In this document: piece by piece, positions 8,621 to 18,988 of the stretch
How positions within the stretch are numbered: the first letter of the stretch is position 1
How the letters are laid out: each line of letters begins with the position of its first letter
Assembly: GCA_963812475.1 (NCBI GenBank)
Contig: CAWEVI010000029.1
Location: 248,001 to 312,000 of the forward strand
Reading direction: 5' to 3'
From: JAMXLO01 sp963812475
GTDB lineage: Bacteria; Pseudomonadota; Alphaproteobacteria; Acetobacterales; Acetobacteraceae
DNA length: 64,000 nucleotides
Program-made: the position numbers and the translations under genes
The notes under the pieces: model-generated
Told to the model about the DNA's origin: nothing
The model's database searches: none
The model's input: only the letters and a program-made list of their open reading frames with translations

Positions 8621-9265
8621 CTATTCTGCCGCCTTGGCGCGCAGTGGCCAATCCGCGACATCGATCCGCGGCATATCGAAGCGGTCGGTGGTGCGGGCGT
8701 ACCAGCCGCGTCCGTGCATGCGACCGACCAGGTCCAGTTTCGGCGTATCGATGTAGCACCTGTCGGCGTCCAGTACCAATTCGTCAGCCACGTGGATGGC
8801 GACGACCTTGCCCAAGATTACGGCACGATCCACGCCAACCTCGACAATGACCAGCCGCTCGCACTCGAACGACACCGGGCTTTCCGCGATCCGCGGGGGC
8901 TTCACGCGCGACGAGGGTGCCGTGCTCAGGCCCGCCTCGGCAAGTTCGTTCACGTTCTTTTCGAAATCGATCGCGGTGATGTTCATCTGTTCGGCCAGCC
9001 GGCTGCTGACGAGATTGACCACGAACTCCCCGGTGCGGCGGATATTGCCGCCGGTATCTTTCACGTCGCCCGGCGCGCGTCCCCCGATGCCGATCGCAAC
9101 AACAGGAGGATTGCCGGAGACCGCGTTGAAGAACGAGAACGGCGCGGCGTTCACGGTGCCATCGATGTCCTGCGTGGTCACCCAGGCGATCGGACGCGGC
9201 ACAACCGTTGAAACGAGCAGCTTGTAGATATTCTCGTTCGGTGTTTTGTCGAATTCGAACAGCAT
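8621..9265 (-). CDS. Flavin reductase-like, FMN-binding split-barrel protein
   Basis: The 214-residue protein matches the flavin reductase-like domain (DIM6/NTAB type): an N-terminal STVVPRPIAWVTT strand, NAAPFSFFNAVSGNPP for FMN phosphate and isoalloxazine contact, then GEFVVNLVS and a C-terminal VLGKVVAIHV strand region. Members bind FMN and either supply reduced flavin to monooxygenases or act on their own. No flavin monooxygenase is nearby, so the partner is unknown. The gene stands alone, divergent from the membrane protein at 9394 and 193 bp from the next minus-strand gene. Confidence 0.88.
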   Translation of the reverse strand: MLFEFDKTPNENIYKLLVSTVVPRPIAWVTTQDIDGTVNAAPFSFFNAVSGNPPVVAIGIGGRAPGDVKDTGGNIRRTGEFVVNLVSSRLAEQMNITAIDFEKNVNELAEAGLSTAPSSRVKPPRIAESPVSFECERLVIVEVGVDRAVILGKVVAIHVADELVLDADRCYIDTPKLDLVGRMHGRGWYARTTDRFDMPRIDVADWPLRAKAAE

Positions 9266-9393
9266 CGACGGTCCCTTGTGCGTTGCCTATGTGAGCCGAG
9301 CGTTACCTGCCGGGGCTGCCTCTGTCCAGATGCGGCACCGCCCGGCAGGATGCGCAGGTTGCGTCCCGTCCCTATCTTTTGCCACGTCGTCCG

Positions 9394-10791
9394 ATGTTGA
9401 GTGCCTCGTGGTATGCGCTCGCCTGGGCGGCAACTCTGGCCGATCAGCTTCTGCGCCTGCCGCGCGCCGGCGACGTGGCCGGCGTCGCCATCCTGCTATT
9501 TTTGCTGCTGGAGTTTCGCAACCAGCGCCGTTACGCGCAGGTGCTGTTCCTGGCACTGTTCGCCATCGGCATGGTCGGGGTGGCGCTGGCGGCTGATCCG
9601 GTCGCGTTGTTTCTGGCCGGCTGGCGGCGCGGGGCAAGCTACGCGGCGTTCTTCCTGGCGCTGACGACATTGCGCGACGCCGCGGAAACCAGTCCGCTGG
9701 TGCGCCGCTGCGGGCAGCACCTGGTCGCGCAGCCGCCCGGCCGTCGTTACGCCGCACTAACTGCCGGCGGCCACGTCTTCGGCATCACCCTCTCCTATGG
9801 TGCGATCGAACTGCTTGCGGCGATGGTGATGCGCGCCAACACGCTGGAGGCCGCCGGCGGATCGGCCGACATCCTCGCCATCCGCACGCGGCGCATGTTG
9901 CTGGCGATCTACCGCGGATTCTGCGTGATGAACTGCTGGAGCCCGATCAACATCATGACCGCGGTCGTGTCCACCGCCGTTCCTGCGGCGCCGATGCGGC
10001 TTCTGCTGCCGATCGCATTCGTCGTCTCGGTCGGCATGACGGCACTGGGGTGGGTCGAGGATCGACTTTCGGGTGCCCGGCTGCGAACACGCGGCGGCCC
10101 GCGTCCGGCCACGACCAAATCCTGGGCGATCCACTGGCGTATCGTCGCGCTGATCGTGCTCGTGATGATGCTGGCCGAGGGCACGGCCGCCCTGTTCCGA
10201 ATTTCGCTTGTTGCCGGCGTCACGCTGGTCGTGCCGCTGGTGGCGCTGGGCTGGCTCATCGTACAGTCGCGGCGGTTCGCGGGACGCCATGGCAGCCGCC
10301 TCCCAGCCCTGCTGCATCGGCGCGCCCGACGCTTCCTGCTGCGCGTGCCCGGCATCCGCAGCGAGGCAACCGTGCTGGGCGCTTCCGGCTTCATGGGTGT
10401 CGCGCTCGGCAGCGTGCTGCCCGCGAGCGGCCTTGCACCGTTCGTTGCGGGATTCCCGTCGGTGACCGTGCCGCTGCTGATCCCGCTGTTGCTCATTGCC
10501 ACCGGGCAGCTCGGCTTCAATCCCGTCGCTGTGGTTGCGCTGATCGGCGCTGCTGTTCCTGACCCCGGCGCGCTCGGCGTGCCTCCGGCGGTGCTTGCCT
10601 TTGCCTGCATGCTGGGTTGGGGGCTTGGTGTCACCATGACGCCGATGTCCAGCTCCGCGATCATCACCGCACGCTGGGCCGGGGTGTCGCCCTGGACGGT
10701 CACCACGCGATGGAATGCGATCTACACATCTTCGGCGTTGCTCATGGCGTGGGCTGCCATTGTCGTGGCTTTCGTAGTGTGGCCACGATGA
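9394..10791 (+). CDS. Polytopic inner-membrane protein of unknown family
   Basis: The 465-residue protein has about eleven hydrophobic segments and no domain I can name. Two short elements stand out, one in each half: NCWSPINIMTAV around residues 185-196 and VTMTPMSSSAII near residue 420. Similar broken-helix elements with Ser/Thr-Pro and Asn/Met occur as a pair in inverted-repeat anion transporters, so a secondary transporter is a reasonable guess but only a guess. A loop rich in arginine (RFAGRHGSRLPALLHRRARR) lies in the middle and is probably cytoplasmic. The start ATG at 9394 is preferred over an in-frame TTG at 9381-9379 region; neither has a strong ribosome binding site. Confidence 0.7.
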   Translation: MLSASWYALAWAATLADQLLRLPRAGDVAGVAILLFLLLEFRNQRRYAQVLFLALFAIGMVGVALAADPVALFLAGWRRGASYAAFFLALTTLRDAAETSPLVRRCGQHLVAQPPGRRYAALTAGGHVFGITLSYGAIELLAAMVMRANTLEAAGGSADILAIRTRRMLLAIYRGFCVMNCWSPINIMTAVVSTAVPAAPMRLLLPIAFVVSVGMTALGWVEDRLSGARLRTRGGPRPATTKSWAIHWRIVALIVLVMMLAEGTAALFRISLVAGVTLVVPLVALGWLIVQSRRFAGRHGSRLPALLHRRARRFLLRVPGIRSEATVLGASGFMGVALGSVLPASGLAPFVAGFPSVTVPLLIPLLLIATGQLGFNPVAVVALIGAAVPDPGALGVPPAVLAFACMLGWGLGVTMTPMSSSAIITARWAGVSPWTVTTRWNAIYTSSALLMAWAAIVVAFVVWPR

Positions 10792-10875
10792 CGGATATCC
10801 ACTCATCCACGAAGAACTGCGCAGGGTGGTTGTAATTAGATGCCCATCGCAGCGGCAGGATTCAAAATCGGTGCA

Positions 10876-13843
10876 TCAACGCGCAGCCTCAGCCATCCAA
10901 CGCGCCAGGTTGGCGAGTTCCGACGTCCGTTCGGGACGATCGAGCGGGCCGGTGACACGGATGACAATCTCCGGCGGGTTCGGCAACGCGGGCTGCAGCG
11001 CTATTTTGACGTCAAGCGCCTGCGCCGCGAGATTCATGCCACCGGTGAACCGCGCTTCGCCGGCGATCCCTGCCAACCGCCCGCCATCCAGCGACAGATC
11101 GCCGTGCGACAGGATACCGGTGAGATCCAACCGGTCGAACCCTGTCGCCCCCGAACTTAACGCGTCGCTCGCCGCCGCTTCGGCAGCTTTCGCATCGGGA
11201 TTTTCTACAGCCAGCTTTGTGCGGAAAAGATCGAAGCCCGACAATGCGCCGTCGGCCACCGTCAGCACGGCTCGTCCGTCCAACGTTGCGAGGATGGCCG
11301 CCAGGCTGTAGCCGCTCGCAGCAAGTTGCAAGGTTCCGTCCGCTCGCCCGGACAGCAGATCGATCGACGCGCCGGCCAGTGGACCATCGATCGTGGCACC
11401 GCTGAGTGCGACCTGCAGCGAAAGGAAAGGCGGGCTGGCGGCGGCATCGAACGCGAACTCACCCGAGACCGCACCCGTGCCGAGTTTGGCGGAAAGCCGC
11501 TCGATCCGCAGTCTGTTGTCCGCTACCGCGAAATCGGCTGATGCGTCCTGCAGGATCGGGCGTGAGCCGGCGAGTACGCTGCCGACGTCGACCCGCAGAT
11601 CGCCCCGCCAACCGCGCAGGATGCCGAACGGCAGCGGCAGTTCGGAGCCCATGTCGGGCAGAGGGACCGACAATGAGTTGGCGTGGACACGGCCGAACAG
11701 GTGCGGTTCGGCGCCACCCCGGTCCAGCGTGCCTTCCCCACCCACATGCAGCGTCGCCGCGGTCAGGTCCAACCTGTCGGCGGTTAGTCGGCCAGGTGCA
11801 GCTGCGAGATGCGCGACCAGGGACAGCGAGCCGTCGCCCAGCCAGCCAGCCAATCCCGGAACCCCAAGCTGCTCGGAGAGGCCGAGCGTTGCGATCAGCC
11901 TGCGGGCGCCAGGATGGTGCAACGTGAGTGTACCGGTCCAATCGCCCGAGCGCAGGTCGATTGTCGGCTTAACCTCCAGTCGTGCATCGGACAAAGCCAG
12001 CCTCACGACGGCGGAAAGCGCTTCCTGCGGTCCACCCGCCTGCACCTCCAGGTCGGCTGGACCATGCCAGAAGCCGGGCGTCGCCCGCCAGAAATTCGGC
12101 AACAGGTCCGCCAGCGGTGCGGTATCGCCAGTCGCCAAGGTAAGCAGGCCGTCGCTCAGCCTGCCACCCTCGCCAAGCGTGCCGGACGCGACGACGCGCG
12201 CGCCGTACGCCGTACCCTCGATCCGGCGCAGCAGGATGCTGCCGCCCTCGATCGTCGCATCTATCGAAAGTCCATTGATCGTTGAACCGGCGCATGTGGC
12301 CTGCTGGACATTGAAGCGCAATTCGGCATCGACGCCGGACACCTGACGCGACAGATCCGCCAGACTGCGTGGACGAGCAGGTAGCCAGGGATCCAGTGCC
12401 AGACGGCCCAAGGTGAGATCGGTCCTGATGGATGGCGGCTCGCCGCGTTTGAAGCTGATGTTCCCCGCGATCGGCGCGTCATCGACGCTGCCGGTAAGCT
12501 GGCTGAGCGAAATCTCGCCGCCTTCCGTCACCACATGTGCCGTCAGCTCGGCCCGCTGGAGCACGCCATTGGGCGCAGCCGATGGAAGGCCTGGCGGAAT
12601 TGCCCCCGGCATCGCCTCGTCCAGCCACCGCAGCGTGGTTCGCAGCACCGGCGCATCGAGCCGCGCATCCCCCTCGAACCGTGCATGCGCCGGATCGTCG
12701 CGCGCGACGCGACCGTTCAGGTGAAGCCCGCCGTTGCCAGGCAAAGAAGCACTTGCATCCCGCACTACGAGGTCTTTACCGACGAGGCCGAACGCGGCCC
12801 GTACGTGTTCGAGGATCCCGCCACCCAGTGGTGCGGCCTCTGCTGAGAAGTCGAACCCGATCGGAACCTCTGCCCCTGCGATCGTGGTGCCGGCACGCAG
12901 CAGCACGGGCAGCCAGGCGTCCAGATCCAGACGGCTGGCGGATAACGCGATGTCGAGTTTCTGCTCCGGCGCCACGCGCAGCGCGATCGCCCCGCGCGCC
13001 GGCGACCCTCCGATTTCGAGTACCGAGATCGTCGATTGCCGCCAAGCCGCTGCCGACCGTCAGCCGCCCGTCCGCGCGAAACGGTACCGGAGGCGCCGGC
13101 AGCAATACCGCAAGGTTGGGACCGCGGCTCGCGATGGTGCCGGCTAGCGTGCCATCCGCCGCCAATTGCCCGGTGACGCTGGCACCGAGCCCATTGGCCT
13201 TGCCTTGCCCATCCAGCGTCGCGTTCAGCCCGGCTGCGCCGTCTGCTCCAGCCGCGGTCAGCCGCGCCGTGAAGTTCCAGGGTAAGCCACTGAATTGCGC
13301 CGTTCCGGATGCCGACAATGCACCGGTCTCCAGCGTCGCGAGTGAGGCATCGATACCGCTGAAGGCGAGCCGTCCCACCGCCAGTTTACCGTTCTCGATG
13401 CGCACAGCGAACGCGGCCAACCAGGCTGGCGGTCGTGTCTGCAACATGCCGGGTTCGGTTGGCCAGGGAATGTGTAGATCCGGTCCGCGCAACACCAGTT
13501 CTCGCGCATCGACACGCCCGCTGATCAGCGGCCAGAGCGCTACGCGCAGTCGCAATGCATCGACATGGATCGACAGGTCCCTGGGCTGGTTACCGCCGAC
13601 GTTCACCTGGGCCGCGGTCAGCACCGGCTGCGGCAGCAGCGTGAGCGTGATGGGGCCCTGGATGGTGACCGGCTGACCGAGCGTGGCAGATGCGAGTACC
13701 TCGATCGTGGCGCGGTAGCGGGTCCAGTCGAGCCGCTGGGGTATCAACCATGCGGCGAGGAGGGCCACGGAGGCGAACACCGCCAGCCCGGCCAGCAAGG
13801 TACGCCGGCGCTGCACGTCAGGTGGCTGCCCCGTAGCCGCCAC
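10876..13843 (-). pseudogene. AsmA-like protein gene interrupted by a one-base frameshift
   Basis: Two overlapping frames on the minus strand together make one AsmA-family protein of about 988 residues. The N-terminal part (from 13843) has a single membrane anchor at about residues 15-37 followed by the AsmA N-terminal domain with LTLLPQPVLTAAQVNVG. The C-terminal part (ending at 10876) has the long beta-strand-rich region and the AsmA C-terminal domain with FDLFRTKLAV. The frame changes near 13021-13025, where one surplus base (one C of the CC at 13023-13024 on the + strand) turns AIDDL-x-LEIGG into an altered reading. Removing it restores a continuous protein. AsmA proteins are inner-membrane-anchored, periplasm-spanning lipid-transport-like proteins. 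The ATG at 13843 overlaps the preceding gene's stop; a GTG at 13816 is the alternative start. It may be a decaying gene or a sequence error. Confidence 0.82.
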
Positions 13844-16800
13844 CGCCCGGCGTTTCGATCACGAACACGTCGCCGGGTTCGAGTTCGGCACTGTCGGTAC
13901 CGGTCAGCACTTCATGTGTGCCATCGGCGCGTTCGACCCATTGTCGCCCGACTGCGCCATCCTCGCCTCCGTCCAGACCAAACGGAGCGACATTGCGCCG
14001 CGAAGCGACGATGACGGCGGTCATCGGCTCCAGGAAACGGATGCGCCGAATTGCACCGTCGCCGCCACGCCACAGCCCGCCACCGCCGGAGCCGCTGCGG
14101 ATTGCAAAGCTCTCGAGCCGCACAGGATAGCGGAGCTCCAGGATCTCGGGATCGGTCATGCGCGTATTGGTCATGTGCGAGTGGATTGCCGATGTGCCAT
14201 GGAAGCCTGGCCCCGCGCCGGTGCCGCCACAGATCGTCTCATAGTATTGGCGGTGCGCGTCGCCGAACAGGAAGTTGTTCATCGTCGCCTGCGAGCAGGC
14301 GATTGGCTTCAGCGCGCCGAACAGGGCGTTGCAGGTGGCCTGGGAGACCTCCGTATTGCCGGCCACCACCGCCGCACCCGGCGCCGGCGACAGGAATGTG
14401 TTGGACGGAATGATCAGGTGCAGCGGTTTCAGGCAGCCGTCGTTCAGCGGAATATCATCCGCCACGAGGGTGCGGAATACGTACAGGACGGCAGCCCGGG
14501 TCACCGCTGGAGGCGAGTTGAAGTTGCCCTCGCTCTGCCTGCCGGTGCCGGTGAAGTCCACCGTGGCACTGCGGCTCGCGCGATCGATGCTGACGGCGAC
14601 ACGGAGCGGCAATCCGCTGTCCATGGTATATTCAAACGACCCGCTGCCGATGCGTTCGATCACGCGGCGGACCTGTTCCTCGGCGTTGTCCATCACGTGA
14701 CGCATATAGGCGCTGACGGTCGGCCAGCCGTGCAGGGCGACGACCCGTTGCAGCTCCTGCACGCCCTTCTCGTTTGACGCCACCTGGGCCTTGATGTCGG
14801 CGATGTTCACGTCCGGACTTCGCGCTGGATATTTTGCACCCGCCAGCAGAGCGCGCAGTTCGGCTTCACGGAAATGACCGCCGTCCACCAATAGGAAGTC
14901 GTCTATTACCACGCCTTCCTCTTCCAACGTGCATGAGACAGGCGGGGTCGAGCCAGGCGTGATGCCGCCGATATCGGCATGATGGCCGCGGCTGCCGACG
15001 AAGAACAGGATCGTTTTGGCCGCTTGATCGAACACCGGCGTGATCACCGTCACATCGGGCAGATGCGTGCCGCCGTTGAACGGGTTGTTCAGCGCAACCA
15101 CGTCACCCGGCTTCAACGTGTCGCGCCGGTTGTTCAGCACGGTGCGCACGCTCTCGCCCATGGCTCCCAGATGCACGGGAACGTGCGGCGCGTTCGCGAC
15201 CAGGAAGCCGTCGGCATCGAAGATGGCGCAGGAGAAATCCAACCGCTCCTTGATGTTGACGCTCATCGAGGTGTTCTGCAGCACCGCGCCGGTCTGTTCT
15301 GCGACGTTCATGAACAGGTTGTTGAACAGCTCGAGCAGCACCGGATCGGGCCGTGCGCTGCCCGCCGGCACGCGCATGGCGAGCGGCTCCGTGCGATGCA
15401 GGGTCATGTCATCGAGCCTGGTGATCCCGGCGGCCCAGCCGGGTTCCACTACCGTCGTGGCGTTGGCTTCCCGCACCAGCGCCGGTCCCGCGATGCTATC
15501 ACCCGCCAGCAAAGCATTACGGTCAAATACCGGTGCACGATGCTCGACATCGCCAGTGAAAATCACGACAGTGTCGATCGGCTCCGGCGCCCCGGAGGTG
15601 CGGGCGGCCAGGGTCGCTTTCCGCACCATAGCGCCCGGCGCGATTGCCTCGACTGCGACTGCTTCCACCACCATCTGCCGGTCCGGAGTGGCAAAGCCGA
15701 AGCGTGCGCGATGTGCCGCCGTGAAGTCCGCGACGGTTTCCGCATTACTGCGCAGCGGGACGATCAATGCCGCCTCGGTGCCGGCGTAGCGCAGATGCAG
15801 ACTGCGGTGCGCGATGATGCAAGCTGTATCGGCGCCTTGCGCGGTCAGAGCGGCCGTCGCTTCGTCGGCCAGTCGATCCGCAACCTCGGCCAGTTCCGCC
15901 ATGGCATGCGCCTCGAACGGAATTTCCATGGCCTGCTCGCGCATGACTGTCTGGTCAGCAAGACCCATGCCATAGGCGGAGAGCACGCCAGCATACGGGT
16001 GAATGAATACGGTCTCCATGCCGAGCGCATCGGCGACCATGCAGGCATGCTGCCCACCGGCGCCGCCGAAGCATTGCAGCGCGAAGCGGGTGGCGTCGTG
16101 GCCCTTCTGCACCGAGACCTGCTTGATCGCATTCGCCATATTGGCAATCGCGATGCGCAGGAAGCCTTCCGCGACCTGGCGCGGCGTGCGCGGCTGGCCG
16201 GTGGCAAGTCCGATCTCGTCGGCAAGCGCTGCGAACTTCGTCATGACGATTTCCGCGTCGAGCGGCTGGTCGCCATTGGGACCAAAGATCGCCGGGAAAT
16301 GGCGCGGCTGGATCTTGCCGACGCAGACATTGGCATCAGTCACTGTCAGCGGGCCGCCGTTGCGGTAGCACGCGGGACCGGGATCGGCACCGGCGGAATC
16401 CGGACCAACGCGGAATCGTGCGCCGTCGAAGTGCAGGATCGAGCCCCCGCCTGCCGCAACCGTATTGATCGCCATCATCGGCGCGCGCAGACGCACGCCG
16501 GCCACCGCGGTTTCAAAGGCACGTTCGAAGCCGCCGGCGTAGAGCGCCACGTCCGTCGATGTGCCCCCCATGTCGAAGCTGACGATGCGATCGAGCCCAG
16601 CCATCGCCGCGGTGCGCGCCGCCCCGACGATGCCGCCGGCGGGACCCGACAGGATCGCGTCCTTACCCTGAAAGCTCGCGGCATCCGCCAGGCCGCCGTT
16701 CGACTGCATGAAGAACAGCCGCACGCCTTCAAGTTCTGCCGCCACGTGTTCGACATACCGTCGCAGGATGGGCGAGAGATACGCATCCACCACGGTGGTG

Positions 16801-17423
16801 TCGCCGCGAGGGATCAGGCGCAGCAGCGGGCTGACGGCGTGACTGGCGGATACCTGCGCGAAGCCGGCCTCGCGTGCGAGTTCGGCCAGGCGGCGTTCAT
16901 GGTCGGGATATTTCCAGGCGTGGATCAGCACGATGGCGCAGGCGCAGATGCCCTTGGCGCGCGCACGGGCGAACGCAATGCGCGCGGTGTGTTCGTCCAG
17001 CGTCTCGATCTCCTCGCCATCGACGCCGACGCGGCCGGCGATTTCCACCACGTCTTCGTACAGCATGGACGGCAGCGTGATTGCCAGGTCGAAGAGGCGA
17101 GGGCGTGCCTGATTGCCGATGCGCAATGCGTCGGCGAAGCCGCGGTTCACCACGAGCAGCGTGCGCTCGCCCTTGCGTTCAAGCAGCGCGTTGGTGGCGA
17201 CGGTGGTGCCCATCTTGACGGCTTCCACCACGCCCGGCGGGATCGGTTCGCCGAGGGCGATGCCAAGTATTGTTTTGATGCCGGCGATCGCGGCATCGCG
17301 GTATCGGCTGGGGTTTTCGCTGAGCAGCTTATGTGTAGAGAGCACCCCATTCGGATTGCAAGCAACAATGTCGGTGAACGTGCCGCCGCGGTCGATCCAG
17401 AACTGCCATTTGCCGGCCTGCAT
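13818..17423 (-). CDS. 5-oxoprolinase / N-methylhydantoinase A-B fusion (ATP-dependent)
   Basis: The 1201-residue protein fuses the HyuA and HyuB parts. The start MQAGKWQFWIDRGGTFTDIV carries the N-terminal ATP-binding signature DRGGTFTD, the hydantoinase A core follows to about residue 500 (SFDMGGTSTDVALY), and the hydantoinase B half runs from about residue 695 to the end. This length and order match ATP-hydrolysing 5-oxoprolinases, which open 5-oxo-L-proline to glutamate; related enzymes open hydantoins, and sequence alone does not separate these. ATG at 17423 has GGGGA eight bases upstream and is preferred over an in-frame TTG at 17438. It is divergent from the oxidoreductase at 17530. 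Confidence 0.9.
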   Translation of the reverse strand: MQAGKWQFWIDRGGTFTDIVACNPNGVLSTHKLLSENPSRYRDAAIAGIKTILGIALGEPIPPGVVEAVKMGTTVATNALLERKGERTLLVVNRGFADALRIGNQARPRLFDLAITLPSMLYEDVVEIAGRVGVDGEEIETLDEHTARIAFARARAKGICACAIVLIHAWKYPDHERRLAELAREAGFAQVSASHAVSPLLRLIPRGDTTVVDAYLSPILRRYVEHVAAELEGVRLFFMQSNGGLADAASFQGKDAILSGPAGGIVGAARTAAMAGLDRIVSFDMGGTSTDVALYAGGFERAFETAVAGVRLRAPMMAINTVAAGGGSILHFDGARFRVGPDSAGADPGPACYRNGGPLTVTDANVCVGKIQPRHFPAIFGPNGDQPLDAEIVMTKFAALADEIGLATGQPRTPRQVAEGFLRIAIANMANAIKQVSVQKGHDATRFALQCFGGAGGQHACMVADALGMETVFIHPYAGVLSAYGMGLADQTVMREQAMEIPFEAHAMAELAEVADRLADEATAALTAQGADTACIIAHRSLHLRYAGTEAALIVPLRSNAETVADFTAAHRARFGFATPDRQMVVEAVAVEAIAPGAMVRKATLAARTSGAPEPIDTVVIFTGDVEHRAPVFDRNALLAGDSIAGPALVREANATTVVEPGWAAGITRLDDMTLHRTEPLAMRVPAGSARPDPVLLELFNNLFMNVAEQTGAVLQNTSMSVNIKERLDFSCAIFDADGFLVANAPHVPVHLGAMGESVRTVLNNRRDTLKPGDVVALNNPFNGGTHLPDVTVITPVFDQAAKTILFFVGSRGHHADIGGITPGSTPPVSCTLEEEGVVIDDFLLVDGGHFREAELRALLAGAKYPARSPDVNIADIKAQVASNEKGVQELQRVVALHGWPTVSAYMRHVMDNAEEQVRRVIERIGSGSFEYTMDSGLPLRVAVSIDRASRSATVDFTGTGRQSEGNFNSPPAVTRAAVLYVFRTLVADDIPLNDGCLKPLHLIIPSNTFLSPAPGAAVVAGNTEVSQATCNALFGALKPIACSQATMNNFLFGDAHRQYYETICGGTGAGPGFHGTSAIHSHMTNTRMTDPEILELRYPVRLESFAIRSGSGGGGLWRGGDGAIRRIRFLEPMTAVIVASRRNVAPFGLDGGEDGAVGRQWVERADGTHEVLTGTDSAELEPGDVFVIETPGGGGYGAAT

Positions 17424-17529
17424 CAAGTCGGTCCCCAATTGCCACCGTCATGCCGGGCCATCGCAATTCTCCCTATCCGAGCGTAGCAATGGGCCACGAA
17501 ACCTTGGGCGAGGAAAGGGGAGGCGGCGG

Positions 17530-18813
17530 ATGAACCTGCACCGATTGCTGGGCCAACGGCTGGCCGAGGGACGGCCCGTGCGCGTCGGTCTGATCGGGGC
17601 CGGCAAGTTCGGTTCCATGTTCCTTTCGCAGGTGCCGTCCACGCCGGGCATCGAGGTTGGGGCGATCGCCGATCTGGCACCGGACCGCGCGCGCGAGGCA
17701 TGTCGGCGCGTCGGCTGGAGCGAGGAGCGCATCGCGGCGACGCGATTCACCGACAATGCGGCGGCAATGATCGCGGGGTCGGACATCGAGGTGGTGGTGG
17801 AGGCAACCGGCCACGCCCCCGCAGGCATCGCTCATGCTCGGTGCACGATCGCCGACGGCAAGCACATCGTCATGGTCAATGTGGAAGCCGATGTGCTGGC
17901 GGGTGCCGCACTGGTGCGCGAGGCCGAGCGGGCCGGTGTGGTCTATTCGCTGGCCTACGGCGATCAGCCGGCGCTGATCTGCGAGATGGTGGACTGGGCG
18001 CGCGCGTGCGGCTTCCGTGTGATCGCCGCCGGGAAGGGAACCAAGTATCTGCCGGAGTATCACGCTTCCACACCGGCCACCGTGTGGGGCTATTACGGAC
18101 TGACCGAGGAACAGGCGCGGATTGGCGGGATGAATCCGCAGATGTTCAACTCGTTCCTGGACGGCACGAAATCGGGCATCGAGATGGCGGCGGTGGCAAA
18201 TGCCACCGGTCTGATGCCGCCGCCCGACGGGCTTGGGTTTCCGCCTTGCGGCACGCACGAGATGGCCGAGTTGTTGCGCCCGGTCGGCCAGGTGGAGGTG
18301 GTCTCCAGCCTGCACCGCGATGGCACGCCGGTGGTGAACGATCTGCGCTGGGGCGTCTATGTGCTGTTCGAGGCGCCGAACGACTACACGGTGCGCTGCT
18401 TTAAGGAATATGGGGTGGTGGCTGATGCATCGGGGCGGATCTCCGCGCTGTACCGGCCATTTCATCTGATCGGGCTGGAGCTGAATATCTCGATCCTGTC
18501 CGCAGCGCTGCGTGGCGAGGCAACCGGCGCTCCGACAGGCTTCCGCGGGGATGTCGTGTCCACCGCGAAGCGGAACCTGCGCGCGGGCGAGATGCTGGAT
18601 GGCGAAGGCGGCGGCTGCGTCTGGGGGAAACTGCTGCCGGCGCGCACCAGTGTGGAAATCGGCGGTCTGCCGATCGGCCTGGCGAACCGCGTGCCTCTGC
18701 AACGTGACGTGCGCCAGGGGCAGTGCATCACCTGGGCTGACGTGCGCATCGACAAGACGGACGAAATGTATCGCTACCGGCGGAAGATGGAGGGGATGGC
18801 CAACGTGGGATAG
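17530..18813 (+). CDS. Rossmann-fold NAD(P)-dependent oxidoreductase with C-terminal SAF domain
   Basis: The 427-residue protein has an N-terminal dinucleotide-binding loop GLIGAGKFG (about residues 20-28), resembling homoserine dehydrogenase and Gfo/Idh proteins, then a catalytic-like middle part with AGKGTKYLPEYH. A SAF-type domain, the fold of antifreeze-like, altronate dehydratase and FlgA/CpaB proteins, forms the last ~90 residues (from about VVSTAKRNLRAGEML). Database names for this family vary; the substrate is unknown and is likely a hydroxy acid or sugar acid. The ATG at 17530 is chosen because it begins just before the conserved core; the frame is open further upstream, inside the divergent intergenic region and the oxoprolinase gene. 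Confidence 0.82.
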   Translation: MNLHRLLGQRLAEGRPVRVGLIGAGKFGSMFLSQVPSTPGIEVGAIADLAPDRAREACRRVGWSEERIAATRFTDNAAAMIAGSDIEVVVEATGHAPAGIAHARCTIADGKHIVMVNVEADVLAGAALVREAERAGVVYSLAYGDQPALICEMVDWARACGFRVIAAGKGTKYLPEYHASTPATVWGYYGLTEEQARIGGMNPQMFNSFLDGTKSGIEMAAVANATGLMPPPDGLGFPPCGTHEMAELLRPVGQVEVVSSLHRDGTPVVNDLRWGVYVLFEAPNDYTVRCFKEYGVVADASGRISALYRPFHLIGLELNISILSAALRGEATGAPTGFRGDVVSTAKRNLRAGEMLDGEGGGCVWGKLLPARTSVEIGGLPIGLANRVPLQRDVRQGQCITWADVRIDKTDEMYRYRRKMEGMANVG

Positions 18814-18820
18814 TGGGATT

Positions 18821-18940
18821 CTCCCCCTCCCCTTGCGGGAGGGGGCTGGGGGAGGGGTGGCACCAGCAACAGCCAGTGTGTCGGGATAAATGCCAGGCTT
18901 GACTTCGAGCTGTTGTCCCCTCCCCCAAGGGGAGGGGAGG
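18821..18940. repeat. GC-rich nested inverted repeat between convergent genes
   Basis: Two C/G hairpins occupy this gap: CCCCCTCCCC with GGGAGGGGG at 18823-18845 and CCCCTCCCC with GGGGAGGGG at 18917-18937. In addition CTGGGGGAGGGG at 18846-18857 can pair with CCCCTCCCCCA at 18917, so a larger structure is possible. It separates the convergent genes ending at 18813 and 18989 and may stop transcription from both sides. Similar C-rich pairs occur at 30794-30822, 43476-43503 and 48281-48373. Confidence 0.75.
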
Positions 18941-18988
18941 CCCTTGCACAATGCTCGAACATCACCTTCATGCTCAGACCGTCAAGCA

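Noticed and set aside
14979..17486. An 835-codon + strand open frame across the oxoprolinase gene
   Set aside because: It is the antisense shadow of a clear hydantoinase/oxoprolinase gene in GC-rich DNA.
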